A stretch of DNA of 5,026 nucleotides. Source: Clostridia bacterium (GTDB lineage Bacteria; Bacillota; Clostridia; Christensenellales; DTU072). Numbering within the stretch: position 1 is the first letter of the stretch; each line of letters opens with the position of its first letter. Positions 1 to 5,026 of this stretch are shown here, piece by piece. The translations under genes were made by a program, and so were the position numbers. Location of the stretch: the NCBI GenBank assembly GCA_028699795.1, contig JAQVTZ010000136.1:1-5026 (forward strand), read 5' to 3'. The notes below the pieces were generated by a model. It was not told the origin of the DNA. It searched no databases and was given only the letters and a program-made list of their open reading frames with translations.

Positions 1-3000
1 GACATAGCTTCCGCCGTTGCTTTCGAAGTATACGACATAGGGGCCTTCGGGGTTTGTTGGATAGTAAAAGTTAGGGGTAAAATCACTCCAATCATCGCTT
101 CGACGATATGAGTCTAAAAGGCTGATTGCAGAAAGTCGTATCCATAATGCGCCGCCTTCACCGTTAGATTTATACAGTGCTTTTCCGTTGGTGCAAGTAA
201 TTGTCGAAATGGACAAAAGAGCAAAGTCCAAATGGTTGCTTCCTTCCCAATAGATAGACCGATACCCCGCTCTTTCTAAGAAAACGCTGTTAAGATAAGT
301 CAACTCATTCATACCAAACAAGGCATAATCTTTAAGTTCCAAAGTATTTCTTAAATAAAGGCTGGCAATATTGGCGCCGAAAAACGCATAGCCAGCTATT
401 ATTTCGCAATTGTCATGAACGCTGTACTCCAAAGGTGATGTAGCCGGCGCATAACGAATTAGTTTTCCGTATTTCTTGTCTCCATATCTTTCATAAAGCG
501 CATATCCCGACGAATCTACCGCAAAAACGGGATTATCGCTGACGCTAAATCCTTTTAAACCAAGACAATCGACGAAAGCATCCAGTCCGATACTTCTTAC
601 CCTGCTGAGGTCGATTCTTTCTAGGTTTTGTAAGCCGTAAAAAGTTTCATCGGCTAGTTGCGTAGCAACGCCTAAAGAAAGCGATATGAGCCATGCAGAA
701 TTGCTAAACGCCCTTTTGGATATGCGTGTTACCGCTCTGCCGTCTATCTGTGCAGGTACGGCAAGGGAAGTAAGCGTATATGAATTCTTGATAGACAATA
801 ATCCGTAACTGTCATCCGATCTAACATAAAATAAGAAGTTTTCTCGTTCGACGATGCCCGAACGCAAAAGCGCATAATCCTCCGAAGGGTCGTCGCAAGA
901 GGTTATCAATAAATAGTTGTCGTATAGACAGCCGGAAAACGACATACCTCCGCTTTGCGACTCTAAAACACCGCCTAATTTTTGCATAAGAAACGGTACA
1001 ACCGATAGTTCTTCCATTTTTAATGCAACAAAATCGGTAAGATAATCGCAAGCAAGAATAGACGAAATATAGACGGTATAGTTTTGCAAGTCAAAATCTT
1101 CCAAATATTCTTTTATTGCGTTCGGTGTGGCATAATAAGTAAGATTTCCACCGTTTTGCATATAAATCGTTTTGTTATTCCCAAAAAATTCGGCAAAATC
1201 CAAATTTCGATTATCTTCAATAAATACGGCGCGTATGCCCACACTTTCGGCGGGCATAATAAAAGATTGTTGTATTGGCACTGTTTGCTCGTTTTGGTCG
1301 ATATAGTATAAAGATTCAAGCCTGTAGCCGTCATCGGGGGTTACGGTTAAATTGACAGCTTTCCCCGCGTTTGCAGAGGTTACATCGGCAGTAATGCTCC
1401 CGTTGTCCGAAGTAAAACATGTAATCGAGTATTTTGTAGTCGTGATCGGGTCAAAGGATGCGGTAAGCATGACATCCTGCGCGGGCATCTCGAAACTGTC
1501 TTCCGTTATCATCTGTCCGTTTACAAAAACCGTACCATTAAAATAATTGCCGAAAGCGCCGTAAAACACGCGAACAGTTTCCCCTTCGGCTGCTTCTTCT
1601 TTGTCCGCATACGCATATCCCCAACTCAAATGATAAAAGGTAATGGGGTAAACGCGCTCAAATTCGGCCTCAATCACAACATTGGCGGAAGGCATTAAGA
1701 AATAGTCTTCACATGGCGCGCCGTTTGCGAGCAATGTCCCCTCTTTTAGACGATACCCGGTATCGGGCGATACCGTGATAAAGATAACATCGTTCTCGTC
1801 TGCCGCGGTTTTGGAAACCGACACCGTACCCCCTGCGGTAGAGGTAACCGTACATGAATAGTTGTTTTCGTCGCTCCCTGTATTGATTGGGACGAATTCC
1901 GCGCTGATAATAACATCCTCTTCGGGCATAACAAAATATGTTTGTTCTAACAGAACACCATTTTTCAGTAAACTATGTGGTTTCAAAATATAATTTTCGT
2001 GTGGTATAAGGGATAGCTGTATCAGTTCTCCCGCGTATGCGTTCCCACCCGAAGAAAATCCGATACCGCCGACTCCGGTAATATTGGATGAAAGCGTAAA
2101 GGGTTTGCGCTCAAAAACAGCCGAAACAATTACATCGTGCGCGGGCATCACAAAATTGTCGCCGAAAATGGGAGTAGAGCCTACCAAATAACGAGATAAC
2201 TCGTAACCGTTAATTGATGTAGCGGAAAGCGTTACGGTTTCTCCGCATGAGTATTCTTGCTTCGGCGCATATACGCTACCGTAAGGAATATTGCGATTTA
2301 TGTTCATTTGATATTGTGTATCATAATCAATCGGTAAAAAGACCGCCGTTAACGCGGCAGGCGCATCGGGCATCAAGAAATAGTCTTCTGTAAGTTCCTT
2401 GTCGTTCATTGACAACGATTGTAGATAATACCCCTCTTCTGCGATTGTTTGAACCTCTACATATTCGCCGTATTTGGCGCTTGTTTTAGCGGGCAGGACA
2501 CTGCCACCTTCTACGGATATCGTTTGTACGGTATAATCGGGGCCGCTAATTGGTGTAAATGTCGCGGCAATGATGACATTGTTTGACGGCATAATAAAAC
2601 TGTTATTGTTAAGAGACGCATTGTTAAAGGTAAGATTAGCTACTCGATATCCATAATCCGGTATGGTAAGTAAAGTAACAATTTCGCCGAATGTGGCTAT
2701 ACTCTTGTCCGCATAAACTTCGCCATGTTCGGCCTGATTTACCGATAAAGTATAATTGATAAGTTCAATTTCGAAAGCAATTACGACATTTTCGGCAGGC
2801 ATCAGAAAGGAACCTTCCGTTATGGGCTCATTATTTGCTTTTAAAGTGCCTTCTTTGTACCGATAACCTTGTTTCCAAACTCTTACGGTGACAGCGACTC
2901 TGTCATTTTTGACCGCTTGAAAGGTGCTCAGCTCGACATCGGCATCGGAATAAAGTGATAGTTGGTCGGGAGTAAGACCTGTCATGCTATCGTATATTCG

Positions 3001-3354
3001 TAAAGTTAAGCCTTCTACTTGTGCCGTAATAGTGTGAGGGTAAAGATTGACATCCACCCAAGCCGCATAGAGCGTGGCATTTGCATTGATTTTAAATGTA
3101 TTGGGATTGTATTTAAACTTTAGGTTAGAATCGGTATACCATCCGTCGAAAACAAAACCGTCTTTGGTAGGAGGAACAGGCAATACAAGCGTATCTGTGG
3201 AAGTTAATCTTTGAGACGGAATCGCACTACCCCCATTTGTTTCAAAAGAAATGAGAAACTCTGTCTGTTGAGGCCTGCGGACACAAGCACAAAACAGACT
3301 TGCCAAAATTAAGCACCCCACCAAAATGATGATAATAAATGCAGATCTTCTCAT
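1..3354 (-). CDS. Large exported InlB/BspA-type repeat surface protein (3' end beyond window)
   Basis: The frame is open for 1118 codons from the ATG at 3354-3352 to the left edge, with no stop, so the C-terminus is missing. Domains by residue: signal peptide about 1-24 (Arg-Arg n-region, hydrophobic 6-22, cysteines at 14, 22 and 24); classical InlB B-repeat 34-101 (FETNGGS at 37-43, FDGWYTD at 69-75, LYAAW at 95-99); eight divergent InlB-like repeats 108-711; an unrecognised segment 713-849; BspA-like leucine-rich repeats about 850-1096; and a new InlB B-repeat beginning at about 1107 (FESNGGS at 1110-1116). Such proteins sit on the cell surface and are usually linked to adhesion or host and matrix binding; that role is inferred from family, not shown here. 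The start is chosen because it gives the signal peptide directly; no Shine-Dalgarno sequence precedes it. It lies 73 bp downstream of purB, same strand, with its own promoter. Anchor type is uncertain: lipoprotein, or a C-terminal anchor outside the window. Confidence 0.9.
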   Translation of the reverse strand, partial: MRRSAFIIIILVGCLILASLFCACVRRPQQTEFLISFETNGGSAIPSQRLTSTDTLVLPVPPTKDGFVFDGWYTDSNLKFKYNPNTFKINANATLYAAWVDVNLYPHTITAQVEGLTLRIYDSMTGLTPDQLSLYSDADVELSTFQAVKNDRVAVTVRVWKQGYRYKEGTLKANNEPITEGSFLMPAENVVIAFEIELINYTLSVNQAEHGEVYADKSIATFGEIVTLLTIPDYGYRVANLTFNNASLNNNSFIMPSNNVIIAATFTPISGPDYTVQTISVEGGSVLPAKTSAKYGEYVEVQTIAEEGYYLQSLSMNDKELTEDYFLMPDAPAALTAVFLPIDYDTQYQMNINRNIPYGSVYAPKQEYSCGETVTLSATSINGYELSRYLVGSTPIFGDNFVMPAHDVIVSAVFERKPFTLSSNITGVGGIGFSSGGNAYAGELIQLSLIPHENYILKPHSLLKNGVLLEQTYFVMPEEDVIISAEFVPINTGSDENNYSCTVTSTAGGTVSVSKTAADENDVIFITVSPDTGYRLKEGTLLANGAPCEDYFLMPSANVVIEAEFERVYPITFYHLSWGYAYADKEEAAEGETVRVFYGAFGNYFNGTVFVNGQMITEDSFEMPAQDVMLTASFDPITTTKYSITCFTSDNGSITADVTSANAGKAVNLTVTPDDGYRLESLYYIDQNEQTVPIQQSFIMPAESVGIRAVFIEDNRNLDFAEFFGNNKTIYMQNGGNLTYYATPNAIKEYLEDFDLQNYTVYISSILACDYLTDFVALKMEELSVVPFLMQKLGGVLESQSGGMSFSGCLYDNYLLITSCDDPSEDYALLRSGIVERENFLFYVRSDDSYGLLSIKNSYTLTSLAVPAQIDGRAVTRISKRAFSNSAWLISLSLGVATQLADETFYGLQNLERIDLSRVRSIGLDAFVDCLGLKGFSVSDNPVFAVDSSGYALYERYGDKKYGKLIRYAPATSPLEYSVHDNCEIIAGYAFFGANIASLYLRNTLELKDYALFGMNELTYLNSVFLERAGYRSIYWEGSNHLDFALLSISTITCTNGKALYKSNGEGGALWIRLSAISLLDSYRRSDDWSDFTPNFYYPTNPEGPYVVYFESNGGSYV
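67..807 (-). other. BspA-type leucine-rich repeat region
   Basis: Residues about 850-1096 carry the BspA/LRR_5 hallmarks: LAVPAQIDGRAVTRISKRAF (864-883), then repeated L-x-x-I/L-x-L and AF-type positions at 882-883, 904-905 (TF), 926-927, 990-991 and 1011-1013 (ALF). Between them is an NPVFAVDSSGYALYE loop (941-955) followed by KLIRYAP (964-970), the usual break where a BspA protein describes an 'untouched' value strand. The end (IRLSAISLLDSYRRSDDWSDF, in two parts 1072-1080 and 1081-1092) resembles the terminal 'VP..L..Y+...W..F' module seen at the end of these regions. BspA-like LRRs in other bacteria bind matrix proteins or host receptors; no ligand can be read from this sequence. Confidence 0.8.
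808..1218 (-). other. Unrecognised ~137-residue segment between the stalk and the LRR region
   Basis: Residues 713-849 follow the last F-x-M-P repeat and precede the BspA-like region. They show none of the InlB-like or LRR signatures. The segment has a mixed character: a short acidic and aromatic start (NRNLDFAEFFGNN), an apparent helix around 743-754, alternating hydrophobic stretches at 758-767 and 783-796, a glycine/serine-rich patch at 794-807, and three cysteines at 769, 809 and 820 in a chain otherwise poor in cysteine. Near its end, FLFYVRSDDSYGLLSI resembles the strand that often leads into BspA-type repeats, so the boundary is soft. I do not recognise the fold and give no function. 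Confidence 0.5.
1222..3033 (-). repeat. Tandem array of eight divergent InlB-like protein repeats
   Basis: Eight consecutive modules fill residues 108-711, approximately 108-197, 200-269, 274-342, 347-415, 418-490, 499-566, 569-637 and 642-711. Each has an opening strand (Y-x-I/L/V), usually a G-x-V/I turn followed by an A/Y-G-E/K-x-V strand, a G-Y-x-L/V strand, and a closing F-x-M-P-x-x-x-V-x-I-x-A-x-F block. The F-x-M-P motifs start at residues 183, 253, 326, 401, 474, 552, 621 and 698, a spacing of 69-78. The first module is about 20 residues longer because of an insertion near residues 120-142. The copies differ widely between neighbours, so this is an old protein-level array rather than recent DNA duplication. 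The pattern fits the divergent InlB B-repeat family (PF18998 type), probably forming a rigid stalk that projects distal domains from the cell; the stalk role is inference. Confidence 0.85.
3052..3255 (-). other. Classical InlB B-repeat (Listeria-Bacteroides repeat) domain
   Basis: Residues 34-101 match the classical InlB B-repeat pattern throughout: a beta strand ending in FETNGGS, a proline-rich centre with PPTKDGFVFDGWYTD (61-75), and a closing NATLYAAW (92-99). These roughly 70-residue beta-grasp modules are common in secreted proteins of Firmicutes and Bacteroidetes. It is the only complete classical copy in the window; a second opens at the left edge (residues 1107-1118, FESNGGS). The identification rests on motif recognition and would correspond to the Flg_new/PF09479 type of profile. 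Confidence 0.85.
3283..3354 (-). other. Signal peptide, probably lipoprotein type, of the surface protein
   Basis: Residues 1-24 begin Met-Arg-Arg-Ser and continue with an almost unbroken hydrophobic run (four isoleucines at 7-10, then to Phe21), so the protein is exported. Three cysteines fall in or next to this run. Cys24 follows Phe-Cys-Ala, a loose lipobox with the usual small residue at -1, and is at the normal distance from the N-terminus. Cys14 follows Leu-Val-Gly, a better lipobox match but unusually early. Cys22 follows Leu-Phe and is the poorest candidate. The next residues, Val-Arg-Arg-Pro-Gln-Gln, look like the start of a mature linker. Export is well supported; which cysteine, if any, is lipidated is not settled. 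Confidence 0.7.
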
Positions 3355-3427
3355 AGTATAATTATAACAGATAAGAAATATATGTCAATATTGCGAATAC
3401 CGCGATAATGAACTATACGATAGAGAC
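3355..3427 (-). other. Intergenic gap between purB and the surface protein gene
   Basis: Apart from the promoter at 3361-3388 this 73-bp gap is AT-rich and holds no convincing terminator for purB. The only hairpin is a 7-bp stem with one mismatch (3389-3407) with no T tract after it, and it abuts the -35 box. Read-through from purB into the surface gene is therefore possible in addition to the dedicated promoter. Confidence 0.6.
3361..3388 (-). promoter_or_regulatory. Near-perfect sigma-A promoter with extended -10 for the surface protein gene
   Basis: On the minus strand the -35 box TTGACA (3383-3388) and -10 box TATAAT (3361-3366) are both exact consensus, separated by 16 bp, and TGT stands immediately before TATAAT, giving an extended -10. 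The surrounding sequence is AT-rich. The expected start point, about 7 nt past the -10 box, falls at or within a base or two of the ATG at 3354. The promoter is in the 73-bp gap after purB, so the surface gene can be transcribed independently of purB. No operator repeat is evident around it. Confidence 0.8.
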
Positions 3428-4864
3428 CTATATTTCAATTTTGCCCGTAATATTGCTTATTTCGGCGGAGAATTTTTTTATTATAGGGCGGACTTCTTTT
3501 TGTATAAACTCGCTGACTTGCCGAGGCGCGCATCCGATAAACTTTCGGGGATCCAACAATTTTTTTAGGTCGCCTGCCGCCGTAAAAGCAGGGTCTTGTT
3601 GTATCCTTTTGATCAGGTCGTTGGGTTTACCTTCCAACCGCACTTTTTTGGTTGCTTCCATAGAGTGCACACGAATTCGTTCGTGCAGCTCTTGACGATC
3701 GCCACCCGCCTTTACGCATTCCATAAGTATGGTTTCGGTAGCCATAAACGGCAATTCCTGCATCACATGCTTGCGTATCACCTTTTCGTAGACGACAAAA
3801 CCGTCTGTCACATTCAGCAATAATTCTAGCAACGCATCCGCTGTCAAAAAGGCTTGTCCCATAACAATGCGGCGGTTTGCCGAGTCGTCCAAGGTACGCT
3901 CGAACCCCTGTGTGGCTGCCGTCATAGCGCAGTTAATCGGCAAAGACATAAGATAGCGCGCAAGCGAACTGATGCGTTCGGAACGCATTGGATTGCGCTT
4001 ATACGCCATGGCGGAAGAGCCAATTTGCGTCTTTTCGAAAGGTTCTTCCAACTCTTTCATGTTTTGTAAAAGTCTGACATCAATAGAAAGTTTGTACGCG
4101 CTTTGCGCGAGCATAGACAAAACCGATACAATGTTATAATCTATTTTGCGTGTGTAAGTCTGCCCGGATACGGGAATGGATTTTTTAAAACCGAAGCGAT
4201 TGGTTATAAATTTATCAAGCGCTTTGATTTTGGCGATATCACCCTCGAAAAGCGACAAAAAACTTGCTTGCGTACCTGTTGTACCCTTGACACCGCGCAT
4301 CATAAGATTGTTTGTAGCGAATAAAATATTTTGGTAATCTAATAAAAAGTCTTGAATCCAAAGTGTCGCCCTTTTGCCGACCGTAACAAGCTGGGCTGGT
4401 TGATAATGAGTGAACCCCAAAGTTGGAAGATTTTTATATTTTAGGGCGAAAGCCGAAAGTTTGTCTATCACGGCTACCAATTTTTTTATGACAAGTTGTA
4501 ACGCTTCTCTATAGATAATAACATCTGCATTGTCTGTGACATAACAGCTAGTCGCGCCCAAATGGATAATGGGCGCAGCCTTGGGACATTGCAATCCGTA
4601 CGCATAAATATGCGCCATCACATCGTGTCTTACAACTTTTTCACGCGCTTTGGCCGTCTCAAAATCGATGGTATCTAAATGGGCCTGCAGTTCGTTAATT
4701 TGCTCTTCTGTGATATCCAGCCCTTGTTCTTTTTCGCCTTGCGCGAGAGCGAGCCACAGCTTACGAAAATAGGTAATTCTGTTTTGTTCCGAAAAAATAG
4801 CGGACATCTCTTCTGTAGCGTATCTTGTCACGAGAGGATTGTTATAAAGTGTATAGTTTTCCAT
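3428..4864 (-). CDS. purB: Adenylosuccinate lyase
   Basis: Adenylosuccinate lyase (EC 4.3.2.2) removes fumarate twice in purine synthesis: from SAICAR to give AICAR, and from adenylosuccinate to give AMP. It is a cytoplasmic homotetramer of the fumarase/aspartase superfamily. The 478-residue protein is full length and closely follows the human ADSL pattern. Visible motifs are RHDVMAH (79-85), HLGATSCYVTDN (101-112), GFTHYQPAQL (150-159) with His153 as the expected general acid, KGTTGTQASF (193-202), GQTYTRK (234-240), the flexible signature loop GSSAMAYKRNPMRSER (282-297) with Ser283 as the expected general base, and ERTLDDSANRR (about 324-334). The catalytic roles are assigned by alignment from memory to human His159 and Ser289. 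The loop has Ala287 where human has Pro. The start has a good GGAG sequence 6 nt upstream. No other purine gene is visible; a hairpin lies 63 nt upstream, and downstream is the surface protein gene. Confidence 0.97.
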   Translation of the reverse strand: MENYTLYNNPLVTRYATEEMSAIFSEQNRITYFRKLWLALAQGEKEQGLDITEEQINELQAHLDTIDFETAKAREKVVRHDVMAHIYAYGLQCPKAAPIIHLGATSCYVTDNADVIIYREALQLVIKKLVAVIDKLSAFALKYKNLPTLGFTHYQPAQLVTVGKRATLWIQDFLLDYQNILFATNNLMMRGVKGTTGTQASFLSLFEGDIAKIKALDKFITNRFGFKKSIPVSGQTYTRKIDYNIVSVLSMLAQSAYKLSIDVRLLQNMKELEEPFEKTQIGSSAMAYKRNPMRSERISSLARYLMSLPINCAMTAATQGFERTLDDSANRRIVMGQAFLTADALLELLLNVTDGFVVYEKVIRKHVMQELPFMATETILMECVKAGGDRQELHERIRVHSMEATKKVRLEGKPNDLIKRIQQDPAFTAAGDLKKLLDPRKFIGCAPRQVSEFIQKEVRPIIKKFSAEISNITGKIEI

Positions 4865-4870
4865 CTTTTT

Positions 4871-4874
4871 CTCC
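4871..4874 (-). promoter_or_regulatory. Shine-Dalgarno sequence of purB
   Basis: The minus strand reads GGAG followed by six bases (AAAAAG) and the ATG at 4864-4862. This is a conventional site at conventional spacing and supports the ATG chosen for purB. It contrasts with the next gene downstream, which has no such sequence. Confidence 0.85.
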
Positions 4875-4927
4875 GAAATATTTATTTAATCGGTTATTAT
4901 TAGAGTTTATCGTAGTGATAAGAAACA

Positions 4928-4956
4928 GAAACCCGTACAAAGGTTGTACGGGCTTC
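4928..4956 (-). terminator. Stem-loop terminator (or attenuator) upstream of purB
   Basis: The core is a perfect 9-bp inverted repeat, CCCGTACAA and TTGTACGGG (4932-4940 and 4944-4952), with a 3-nt loop. On the minus strand the stem extends by a G-T wobble, two A-T pairs and a G-C pair to 13 bp. The minus-strand 3' flank reads TTTCTGTTTCTT, a T-rich though interrupted tract, whereas the plus-strand flank is not T-rich, so it most likely acts on minus-strand transcripts. The simplest reading is the terminator of a gene to the right of the window. Because it sits only 63 nt before the purB ATG, a role as a purB leader attenuator is possible but has no further support here. Confidence 0.7.
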
Positions 4957-5026
4957 GTGATAAGTTTGGTTAGGAGAGCACAAGCCGTTTTTGCTTGCTC
5001 ACATCCCGCCCTGCGGTAGAATACAG
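4957..5026 (-). other. Unassigned right-edge tail of an upstream minus-strand transcript
   Basis: This 70-bp stretch precedes the terminator-like stem-loop. One minus-strand frame reads LYSTAGRDVSKQKRLVLS and stops at 4970-4972, 13 nt before the stem-loop, a spacing that would suit the C-terminus of an upstream protein. A second frame stops at 4999-5001. The sequence also has a bulged inverted repeat (GAG-CA-CAAGC at 4976-4985 against GCTTGCTC at 4993-5000) and a small CCGC/GCGG stem, so the tail of a non-coding RNA is equally possible. Too little is present to choose. Confidence 0.25.

Noticed and set aside
821..1934. Short open frames on both strands at 821-1051, 1084-1311, 1113-1334, 1352-1546 and 1746-1934
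   Set aside because: All fall inside the uninterrupted 1118-codon surface protein frame, whose translation has coherent domains throughout. These are off-frame or antisense shadows.
1250..2810. Regularly spaced GGGCAT-like words on the plus strand, superficially like an array of direct repeats or CRISPR
   Set aside because: Each is the antisense of the Met-Pro codons in a protein repeat, the spacing is about 210-235 bp, and the flanking bases are not conserved. It is protein periodicity, not a DNA repeat array.
3389..3407. Imperfect hairpin TATTGCG / CGCGATA after purB as a possible terminator
   Set aside because: The stem has a mismatch, and on the minus strand it is followed by the TTGACA promoter box rather than a T tract.
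3408..4324. Plus-strand open frames of 70-95 codons at 3408-3695, 3596-3823, 3854-4069 and 4103-4324
   Set aside because: They lie entirely or almost entirely inside purB on the opposite strand, overlap each other, have no Shine-Dalgarno sites of note and give cysteine/histidine-rich, unnatural-looking proteins. They are antisense shadows of purB.
4872..4895. CCGA and TCGG words flanking the purB Shine-Dalgarno region as a PurR-type operator or SD-sequestering hairpin
   Set aside because: The arms pair over only four bases across a 13-nt AT-rich gap, and the flanks do not continue the symmetry or match a known Pur box.
4679..5019. Plus-strand open frames at 4679-4903 and 4825-5019
   Set aside because: The first mostly mirrors the start of purB; the second runs through the purB leader and the terminator stem-loop. 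Neither has a recognisable product.
4928..5026. A riboswitch (purine, ZTP or T-box) in front of purB
   Set aside because: I looked for the conserved cores of these classes, such as the T-box GGGTGGNACCGCG and the ZTP CCGCC-type motif, and did not find them. Only simple stems are present.

Overview
The window fits a low- to mid-GC bacterium that makes secreted repeat proteins, most plausibly an uncultured gut-type Firmicute (Clostridia or Christensenellales-like). This rests on three things: the combination of InlB B-type and BspA-type repeats in one exported protein, a consensus TTGACA/TATAAT promoter, and a purB of the long, human-ADSL-like branch that also occurs in Clostridia and Bacteroidetes. 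The taxonomic placement is inference; no rRNA or other marker is present.

Both genes lie on the minus strand, so the window is best read from right to left. The right edge (about 4957-5026) holds an unassigned tail of an upstream transcript. A strong stem-loop with a T-rich 3' side (4928-4956) follows it and reads as a minus-strand terminator, or possibly an attenuator. Next comes purB (3428-4864), an intact adenylosuccinate lyase with a good Shine-Dalgarno sequence and all the recognisable catalytic motifs. A 73-bp gap carries a near-perfect extended -10 sigma-A type promoter. The rest of the window (3354 down to 1) is a single open frame of 1118 codons that runs off the left edge without a stop.

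That large gene encodes an exported, probably lipid-anchored, multidomain surface protein. In order it has a signal peptide with several cysteines, one classical InlB B-repeat, eight divergent InlB-like repeats each marked by an F-x-M-P motif about every 69-78 residues, a roughly 137-residue segment I do not recognise, a BspA-type leucine-rich repeat region, and the first residues of another InlB B-repeat cut by the window edge. Such proteins are generally thought to mediate adhesion or surface interactions.

The two genes have no obvious functional link: purB is housekeeping purine synthesis, the other is accessory surface biology. The most unusual signal is the start of the surface gene. The TATAAT box ends only 6 nt before the ATG and there is no Shine-Dalgarno sequence, which predicts a leaderless mRNA from a very strong promoter. 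I see no undescribed multi-gene system, RNA gene, CRISPR array or mobile element here.
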